This document shows positions 58,503 through 64,000 of a stretch of 64,000 nt of DNA, piece after piece. The DNA is from DAITQM01 sp036832975 (lineage in GTDB: Bacteria > Pseudomonadota > Gammaproteobacteria > Xanthomonadales > Wenzhouxiangellaceae), in NCBI GenBank assembly GCA_036832975.1, contig DAITQM010000008.1, positions 23,080-87,079 of the forward strand. The letters are read 5' to 3'. The stretch's first letter is position 1, and every line of letters starts with the position of its first letter. The translations under genes were made by a program, and so were the position numbers. Below the pieces are notes generated by a model. That model ran no database searches and was not told the origin of the DNA. It was given only the letters and a program-made list of their open reading frames with translations.

Positions 58503-59660
58503 ATGGCCAAGGTTCGACACACCGGCAAACGATGGCGCTGGCTCGCGATCGTCCTTTTGATCGGCGGCGCGGCGCTGCCGGCCCTCGACGGCTATCTGGC
58601 GCGCCGCGCGCTGCGCGATGCGCTGGTGGCGCGCGGCGTGAGCGGCGAGCAACTCATCATCGCCGCCGGCTGGCGGCGCAGCCGAGCCTTATTCCCGGTG
58701 CCCGGCGCGCCCGCCCTGACCGCCGATTTGCGCCTTTACCACGGCCCGTACACCGGCAACGCAACGCCGGGCGGCGCTTGGGGTTGGCTTGCCGCCGGCG
58801 GCGAACTGCGGGATCCGCACGGCCCCGTCGCCGAGGTACAAGGCGTACTCCGGCTCGGCGGCCGTTTTTCGCTCACCACGCAATGGCAAAACCCACCCGC
58901 CGTGCTCAACTCGGTGCTCGACTTTAGAAGCGTCACGATGACCTTGGACGGCGGCCTGTTCAGCGCCCCCGCCCAATTGCGCATCGCCGCCGAAGCCCTG
59001 CACTGGAGGCGTGCCGATCTCGATATCGAGATCGGCCGTCTCGCGCTCGGGGCCGATTGGCCGCCAGCGGCCGATCAGGCGTGGCAATTGCTGGCCGATG
59101 CCTCGACGGTCGCACTCGCCCCCGTCCGCCAGACTAACGGCTCGTCTATTCCCACCGGCGCGACCGCCGAAAGCGGCAAACTTGCCATCGATTGGCAACC
59201 TGGACTCGGCGAACTGACAGTGAACGCCGAACTCCACAAGGTCGCCGGTGGTGGCGGGACGCTTGATATCTTCGCTTTCAGCGGCGCCGTCGCGCCGCTC
59301 GATCCTGTGGCACTCGGCCCCACCATCGCCGCGCTGCCGGAAAGCACCGCGAACCCCTCATTGTTGTTCCTGCCGCTGCTCGCCAGCCGGCCGGTTTTGA
59401 CCATCGAGCGCCTCACCGCTGCGGCCGGCGAGCAACGGTTCATGCTCGACGGAACGCTGGCGCCGCGGCCCGGCGGGCTCAGCGCCCAAACCCACGGCGG
59501 CGGCGCCGGCGAAATCCTCGAAGCCGTGGTCCGGTTGTATCATTTCCGCCGCCCACTCGAACCGCCCGCCGCCGCCACGGTGCTCGAACAAATCCGCCGT
59601 CAGGGCTGGCTGCAGCGCCGGGACAGTGAATGGCGCGCCGATATTGTGATCAATTTCTGA
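58503..59660 (+). CDS. DUF945-like (YdgA family) protein
   Basis: The 385-residue protein has one N-terminal membrane anchor (WLAIVLLIGGAALPALDGYL) and a beta-rich periplasmic body. GWRRSRALFPVPGAPALTADLRLYHGPY recalls the family pattern around the HGP motif. The family may help in membrane or export assembly; its role is unproven. It is divergent from rsmG. Confidence 0.6.
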   Translation: MAKVRHTGKRWRWLAIVLLIGGAALPALDGYLARRALRDALVARGVSGEQLIIAAGWRRSRALFPVPGAPALTADLRLYHGPYTGNATPGGAWGWLAAGGELRDPHGPVAEVQGVLRLGGRFSLTTQWQNPPAVLNSVLDFRSVTMTLDGGLFSAPAQLRIAAEALHWRRADLDIEIGRLALGADWPPAADQAWQLLADASTVALAPVRQTNGSSIPTGATAESGKLAIDWQPGLGELTVNAELHKVAGGGGTLDIFAFSGAVAPLDPVALGPTIAALPESTANPSLLFLPLLASRPVLTIERLTAAAGEQRFMLDGTLAPRPGGLSAQTHGGGAGEILEAVVRLYHFRRPLEPPAAATVLEQIRRQGWLQRRDSEWRADIVINF

Positions 59661-59687
59661 AAGATCGATGACTGAAAGGAGCGACAC

Positions 59688-59990
59688 ATGAAAGCGATCT
59701 GGCAGGGAACAACGCTCGCCGCCAGCGACGATACCGTCGTCGTTGAAGGCAACCATTACTTCCCCGCGGAATCGTTGAATCGGACCTTTTTTAGACCCAG
59801 CAGCACAACCAGCCGTTGCCCGTGGAAAGGCGTGGCGCATTACTACGACGTCGCCATCGGCGATCAGATCAACCGCGACGCGGCCTGGTACTACCCCGAA
59901 ACCAGCCAGGCGGCCAAATCAATCGAAGGCCGCGTGGCTTTCTGGCGCGGCATCCAAGTGGTCGCTGACGACGCGGAGCACATTGATTGA
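59688..59990 (+). CDS. DUF427 protein
   Basis: The 100-residue protein has the DUF427 pattern: LAASDDTVVVEGNHYFPAESL, CPWKGVAHYYDV and AAWYYPETSQAAKSIEGRVAFW. Function unknown. GAAAGGAGCG precedes the ATG. Confidence 0.92.
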   Translation: MKAIWQGTTLAASDDTVVVEGNHYFPAESLNRTFFRPSSTTSRCPWKGVAHYYDVAIGDQINRDAAWYYPETSQAAKSIEGRVAFWRGIQVVADDAEHID

Positions 59991-60215
59991 ATCGAACCAG
60001 CAGAATCAACGCCACCGTTCTTTCAGGCGTTGAGCCTAACGGAAAAATTGCATAAGTACAGAAATTGTGACCTAATTAAACGCATGGACCACTAGCGGGG
60101 CGTTGTCTGATTGATCTTGAATGTCCTTGATTGCTGTTGGGCCGTTGTCGCCATAATATCGTCGGACAATGTTATGTTACACTATTCCCGCATCTTGAGC
60201 TTAGGGGAGTACATA
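59991..60215 (+). promoter_or_regulatory. Leader of the IPTL-CTERM gene
   Basis: The interval is comparatively AT-rich. TACACT near 60177 may be a -10 element, and TAGGGGAG lies ten bases before the ATG at 60216. No gene seen. Confidence 0.35.
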
Positions 60216-60941
60216 ATGAAACGACCTTTCTTCACGTCAGCGCTATTGGCCGTGCCGGTGATGGCAGCGGCCCAGTGGACCGCTCCCGACACGCCCGCCC
60301 CCAGGGCGGCCGAACCAGTGCAGATCCGCGCCGCCGTTACCGACCCGGTCGGCGATAATTTCAATCCCGGCCCGGATCTGACCTCCTTTTCCGCGGCTAC
60401 GGACGGTGTCAACCTGACCTTTGGTATGACTTTCGCCGGCGCCATCGAACCGCCGCCCGGCACCGGCGGCGGCAACGAAGTGGGCGGTTTCATTGACATT
60501 GACGTGGACCAAAACGGTGCGACTGGTCTCCCGGGTGGAAATGTCGGGGTTTTCTGCCCCGCTCCGCCGGCCAGCTTCGGCCCGGAATTCTTTGTGGAAT
60601 TGTTCACATTCAATCCAGCGACCAATACCGCCGATATCGTAGAAACTGCGGGATTCACCGTTGTCGGTAGCGCCACGGTGACGTTCGCCCCGACCAGCAT
60701 GACCATTGTCGTGCCTAATGCGGTGATCGGCGACGATGGCATCGCCGATGTCGCCACCGTGATCGGCAATATCCCCGCCCCCACGGATTGTGCGCCGGAC
60801 GGCGCGGTGTTGGCCAGCGACTTCGCCCAGGGCCTGCCCGAACCGACCGAAGTACCAGCTTTGACTGCCTGGGGGATGGCGGCGTTGATCCTCTTCGCCG
60901 GCATGATCGGTTTCGTTCTATTGCGCCGACGCATGGTCTGA
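60216..60941 (+). CDS. Exported protein with IPTL-CTERM sorting signal
   Basis: The 241-residue protein has a signal peptide (SALLAVPVMAAAQ), a beta-sandwich-like body rich in T, V, G (IDIDVDQNGATGLPGG) and a C-terminal IPTL-type tail: EVPALTAWGMAALILFAGMIGFVLLRRR. Proteins with this tail are thought to be sorted by an exosortase-like system and to be part of an extracellular matrix. Strong terminator follows. Confidence 0.82.
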   Translation: MKRPFFTSALLAVPVMAAAQWTAPDTPAPRAAEPVQIRAAVTDPVGDNFNPGPDLTSFSAATDGVNLTFGMTFAGAIEPPPGTGGGNEVGGFIDIDVDQNGATGLPGGNVGVFCPAPPASFGPEFFVELFTFNPATNTADIVETAGFTVVGSATVTFAPTSMTIVVPNAVIGDDGIADVATVIGNIPAPTDCAPDGAVLASDFAQGLPEPTEVPALTAWGMAALILFAGMIGFVLLRRRMV

Positions 60942-60965
60942 ATCGATCGTTAATTGCAACTGAGA

Positions 60966-60997
60966 AACGCCGCGTTCTACGCGGCGTTTTTCATTTT
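60966..60997 (+). terminator. Rho-independent terminator
   Basis: AACGCCGCG, loop TTCTA, CGCGGCGTT followed by TTTTCATTTTT. It ends the IPTL-CTERM transcript. Confidence 0.88.
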
Positions 60998-61029
60998 TCG
61001 TCACAATAACAGGACGTCCAAATCAAATA

Positions 61030-61266
61030 ACCCAATTGTTGCATAGATTCCCGGAATTCTCGGTCAAGCTGGCGAGTGCAGCTTGTCCGATTCCCTGACA
61101 AATGCGTCGGGAACGCAATTTGAACCGCGAAGCGGGCCCGAAGGGCGAGGGCAGGATAGCCCGAGTACAAATGCGTCAGGAACGCAATTTGAACCGCGAA
61201 GCGGGCCCGAAGGGCGTGGGCAGGATTGCCCGAGTAAATCGAGCAAAATTTATGCAACTATTGGGT
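61030..61266. mobile_element. MITE-like element with 20-bp inverted ends and internal 69-bp repeats
   Basis: Left end ACCCAATTGTTGCATAGATT and right end AATTTATGCAACTATTGGGT match in 18 of 20 positions in inverted orientation. It is flanked by AATA on both sides (61026-61029 and 61267-61270), possibly the target duplication. Two direct repeats of 69 bases fill its right half (61099-61167 and 61168-61236). It has no coding region of its own. Confidence 0.7.
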
Positions 61267-61321
61267 AATATCCAGGTCGGCGCTGTGGTTTATCCTCGTG
61301 CCTTCGCGGGCGGTAAGTCGA

Positions 61322-62983
61322 TCAGGGTTTTGTCAATCGCTCATCGGCTTGGGTCAGCGCTTCTTCCAGGTTCGCGGCCAGGGCGCTGGGATCGAGGCGG
61401 TCGAGGACCAGCATACGCTTTAGAAAATCTTTTATATCGGGGGCGAGGCCGCAGAGCCACACGGCTTTGCCGTCCTCGGCGGCGCGCTGCAACAGGGCGT
61501 CGATGGCCATCGCGATGCTGGCGTCGATGTATGTGACATCGGCGAAATCGAGAATGACGGCGCGGTACGGCGTGGCGGCGAAACTCATCCGCCGGTTGAG
61601 GTCGGTGGCGGCGCCGAAACTGAATGGCCCGGAAAAGCGGATCAACAGGATCTGCCCGCGCCGGCGTTGCATGATGTCGCGCACCGCCGCGGCGAGCGGT
61701 GCATGGTCTTCGTCGCTCGACACGAGCTGGACGTTTTTCATCTGCGCCTGACTCATCCGCCGCGCCGACAGCAGGCTGTGCATCACCAGGCCGACCATCA
61801 CCGCGGTGATCAGATCGACGAATACCGTCAGCAAGGTCACGGTCAGAACTACGGCGCCGATTTCGCGCGGGCAGCGGCCGAGGCGCTTGAGGTAAGGCCA
61901 GTCGATGATGTCGAAACCGACCTTGAGCAGAATCGCCGCCAGCGCGGCGTGCGGAATCCAGGCGACCAGCGGACCGAGCCCAAGCAGCACCGCGAACAAC
62001 ACCACGGCGTGTGTCGCGCCGCTCAACCGGCCGCAACCGCCGGCGCGGATATTGACCACGGTGCGAACCGTCGCCCCGGCGCCGGGGATACCGCCGAACA
62101 GCCCAGCCATGAAGTTGCCGATGCCCTGACCGATCAATTCCCGTTTCGAATCGTGGTGACTGCGCGTCAGGTTGTCGGCGACCAGCGACGTCAACAGACT
62201 GTCGATCGAGCCAAGCAGGGCCAGCGACAGCGCCGCCTGCAACATCAATGGCAGATCGGTCCAGTGGACAGCGGGCAGGAGCGGCAGCGGCAAACCCCGC
62301 GGCATGGGGCCGAGAACCGGTGCACCACGCAACCAGAACGCGGCCAGCAACGATGCGGCCAGCAACGCGGCGAGCGGAGCCGGCAGCCAGCGACCGAGAG
62401 AGCGCGGCCAGATCCAGACGATGGCGCTCGCCACGGCCGCGACCAACACCGCCTGGCCGTTCGGGGCGCCCCACTGCGCCGGCAGGTCGGCCAGGGCCGC
62501 AGTGATGCCCTGAGCACCCGGATGCCCGGCGAGCGGACCGAGCTGCAGCAACATGATCAAAAGACCGATGCCGGTCATGAAGCCGGCGATGACTTTGTAC
62601 GGGATATAGGTCACGTACTGGCCGACGCCCAGGCGGCCGAACGCGATTTGCAACAGCCCGGCGATCATCACCACCGTGAAGGCGACCGCCGGGTCGGCCG
62701 CGAAACGGGTCAGCACCACCGCCATCACCACGGTCATCGGCCCGGTCGGACCCGAGATTTGGCTCGGCGTGCCGCCGAACAAGGCGGCGAACAAGCCAGT
62801 GAAAATCGCGCCGTACAGGCCGGCCGCGGCACCGGCACCGGAAGCCACGCCGAAAGCCAGGGCCAGTGGTAACGCAACGATCGCCGCGGTCAGGCCGCCG
62901 AACAAATCGCCGCGCCAGCGCCTGGCGCCACCGGTTTCGGCGCAGCGAACGGACGAAGCAGGGGGAGTCATAGAGGTGCGCAT
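61322..62983 (-). CDS. SulP-family anion transporter with STAS domain
   Basis: The 553-residue protein has a multi-pass transport domain (LTAAIVALPLALAFGVASGAG, PTGPMTVVMAVVL, GQGIGNFMAGLFGGIPGAGATVRT) and a C-terminal STAS domain (RAVILDFADVTYIDASIAMAIDALLQ). The substrate is sulfate, bicarbonate or another anion. The start is uncertain (63007, 62983 or 62971). Confidence 0.9.
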   Translation of the reverse strand: MRTSMTPPASSVRCAETGGARRWRGDLFGGLTAAIVALPLALAFGVASGAGAAAGLYGAIFTGLFAALFGGTPSQISGPTGPMTVVMAVVLTRFAADPAVAFTVVMIAGLLQIAFGRLGVGQYVTYIPYKVIAGFMTGIGLLIMLLQLGPLAGHPGAQGITAALADLPAQWGAPNGQAVLVAAVASAIVWIWPRSLGRWLPAPLAALLAASLLAAFWLRGAPVLGPMPRGLPLPLLPAVHWTDLPLMLQAALSLALLGSIDSLLTSLVADNLTRSHHDSKRELIGQGIGNFMAGLFGGIPGAGATVRTVVNIRAGGCGRLSGATHAVVLFAVLLGLGPLVAWIPHAALAAILLKVGFDIIDWPYLKRLGRCPREIGAVVLTVTLLTVFVDLITAVMVGLVMHSLLSARRMSQAQMKNVQLVSSDEDHAPLAAAVRDIMQRRRGQILLIRFSGPFSFGAATDLNRRMSFAATPYRAVILDFADVTYIDASIAMAIDALLQRAAEDGKAVWLCGLAPDIKDFLKRMLVLDRLDPSALAANLEEALTQADERLTKP

Positions 62984-63043
62984 TATACGGTGCAGCCAGG
63001 AAAGCATCGGCTACCCCCCTCCCTGACCCCCGCGTGCGGGGGA

Positions 63044-63155
63044 GGAGAATTAAAGATTCTGTCCGCCGCAAGCGGGGAATAAAGATCTGTGCCCCGCAAG
63101 CAATAATGATCTGTCCGCCGCAAAGGGAATAATGATCGGTCACCCGCAAGCGGCG
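63044..63155. repeat. Short direct repeats with CCGCAAGC
   Basis: About four units of 25-30 bases, each with AATAAWGATCTGT and CCGCAAGC. They sit between the SulP gene and LemA, preceded by a CCCCCGCGTGCGGGGG palindrome at about 63026. Confidence 0.6.
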
Positions 63156-63263
63156 GTGGGTTTGGGAGGGGCATCACCCTGGGTCGCCCTGCCGCCGGCG
63201 ATCGCGCTATGATGTCGGTGCCGAGGGGCCGGCTACCGCCCCGCCGTTGAAGAGGAGGCGATC

Positions 63264-63851
63264 ATGGGATTTTTGATCTTCCTTGGTCTGTTGGCCGCGA
63301 TCGCGGTTTATCTGATCGCGCTGTACAACCGTCTGGTCGCCCTGCGCAACCAGTACAAAAACGCTTTCGCCCAGATCGACGTCCAGCTTACCCGGCGGCA
63401 CGATCTGATTCCCAATCTTGTCGAGGTCGCCAAAGGCTATCTCAAGCACGAACGCGAAACGCTCGAAGCGGTGATCAATGCCCGCAACGCCGCGGTCAGC
63501 GGCCTCAAGCAGGCGAGCGCCAACCCCGGCGATCCGGCGGCGATGCAGCAACTGGCCAGCGCCGAGCAGGGACTCAGCGGGGCGCTCGGCCGGCTGTTCG
63601 CTCTGGCCGAAGCCTACCCGGACCTCAAGGCCAACCAGAACATGATGCAGCTCAGCGAGGAACTGACCAGCACCGAGAACAAAGTCGCGTTCGCCAGGCA
63701 GGCGTACAACGACAGCGTGATGCAGTACAACACCTCGCGCGAGAGTTTCCCGGCCAACCTGATCGCCGGCAACTTCGGCTTCAAGGCCGCCGAGCTGCTC
63801 GATATCGAAGACCCCGCCAAACGCCAAGCCCCCGCTGTTTCGTTCACTTGA
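63264..63851 (+). CDS. lemA: LemA family protein
   Basis: The 195-residue protein has an N-terminal membrane helix (FLIFLGLLAAIAVYLIALYN) and the LemA helices: YKNAFAQIDVQLTRRHDLIPNLVEVAKGY, and AFARQAYNDSVMQYNTSRESFP with the ending KAAELLDIED. Function is unclear. GAAGAGGAGG precedes the ATG. Its stop is adjacent to a copy of the dispersed repeat. Confidence 0.95.
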   Translation: MGFLIFLGLLAAIAVYLIALYNRLVALRNQYKNAFAQIDVQLTRRHDLIPNLVEVAKGYLKHERETLEAVINARNAAVSGLKQASANPGDPAAMQQLASAEQGLSGALGRLFALAEAYPDLKANQNMMQLSEELTSTENKVAFARQAYNDSVMQYNTSRESFPANLIAGNFGFKAAELLDIEDPAKRQAPAVSFT

Positions 63852-64000
63852 CCCAATCGTTGCATAAATTTTGCTCGATTTAATGAAATTCAACGGGAAA
63901 TCATATAATTATGCTGCTATTAGCAGGAAAATCGAATTCACTTATCGTGACGCGCCCGGTTTCTCGCCCAAGCTGGCGGCACATCTTGTCCGCTTCCCCT
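63851..64000. repeat. Another copy of the dispersed inverted-end repeat, cut by the window
   Basis: ACCCAATCGTTGCATAAATT (63851-63870) matches the end of the 61030-61266 element; after an AT-rich insert, CTCGCCCAAGCTGGCGG and CTTGTCCGCTTCCC (63963-64000) match 61058-61096. The remainder lies outside the window. Confidence 0.65.

Noticed and set aside
61667..62872. A 401-codon plus-strand frame rich in Arg, Gln and His
   Set aside because: Antisense shadow of the SulP gene.

Overview
The window looks like a high-GC gammaproteobacterial chromosome. The evidence is conserved gene order: def-fmt-rsmB-DUF4390-ntrY, dprA-topA-tsaC-hemF, glnA-(DUF4124)-ntrB-ntrC and rsmG-parA-parB, together with YadGH, a LpxL-type acyltransferase and an IPTL-CTERM surface protein. 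The genus cannot be fixed from the sequence alone; a Chromatiales- or Competibacter-like lineage is only a guess.

Layout. 1-10.9 kb is core: recQ (cut by the left edge), a large M14 carboxypeptidase, a DAACS symporter, yadGH, a secreted alpha/beta-hydrolase peptidase and a NatAB exporter. 10.9-21.8 kb is a decayed chromosomal integron region. It holds two broken integron integrases in tandem (about 10.9-11.2 kb and 15.9-16.7 kb, both on the minus strand). Each heads a plus-strand array of gene cassettes with attC-like sites. The cassettes encode a serine dehydrogenase proteinase-like protein, an HNH endonuclease, a TPR-like protein, HicB with a truncated HicA, a coiled-coil membrane protein, an unknown protein, a type II restriction-modification pair and HigBA. 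The arrays are interrupted by IS91/integrase and IS21 remnants and by one complete IS481 element. 22-41 kb is core again: M48 peptidase, YjgN-like protein, NtrY without NtrX, the translation and DNA-topology genes, DUF3016, DUF3667, MATE and Sel1 proteins.

40.9-48.6 kb is a mobile island in the 3' end of tRNA-Arg(CCG). A 52-bp duplicated attachment core lies at 41384-41435 and 48503-48554, with integrase, AlpA-like regulator, CHC2 zinc-finger protein, DUF3631 ATPase, TubC-N-like protein, TOPRIM-like protein, terminase small subunit and an HGG-motif protein, and no structural phage genes. That is the gene order expected of a phage satellite (PICI-like). Just outside its left end are about 2.6 tandem copies of a 178-bp unit built partly from pieces of the same tRNA.

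48.6-64 kb is core: an amino-acid binding lipoprotein, LpxL homologue, dtd, and the nitrogen regulon glnA-DUF4124-ntrB-ntrC, with a near-perfect NtrC site and a sigma-54 promoter in front of glnA. Then come rsmG-parA-parB, DUF945-like and DUF427 proteins, an IPTL-CTERM protein, a SulP transporter and LemA. A family of short repeats with inverted ends (ACCCAAT...ATTGGGT) occurs at 21.8, 61.0-61.3 and 63.85 kb.

The two accessory regions (integron arrays and tRNA-Arg island) hold nearly all the unusual biology.
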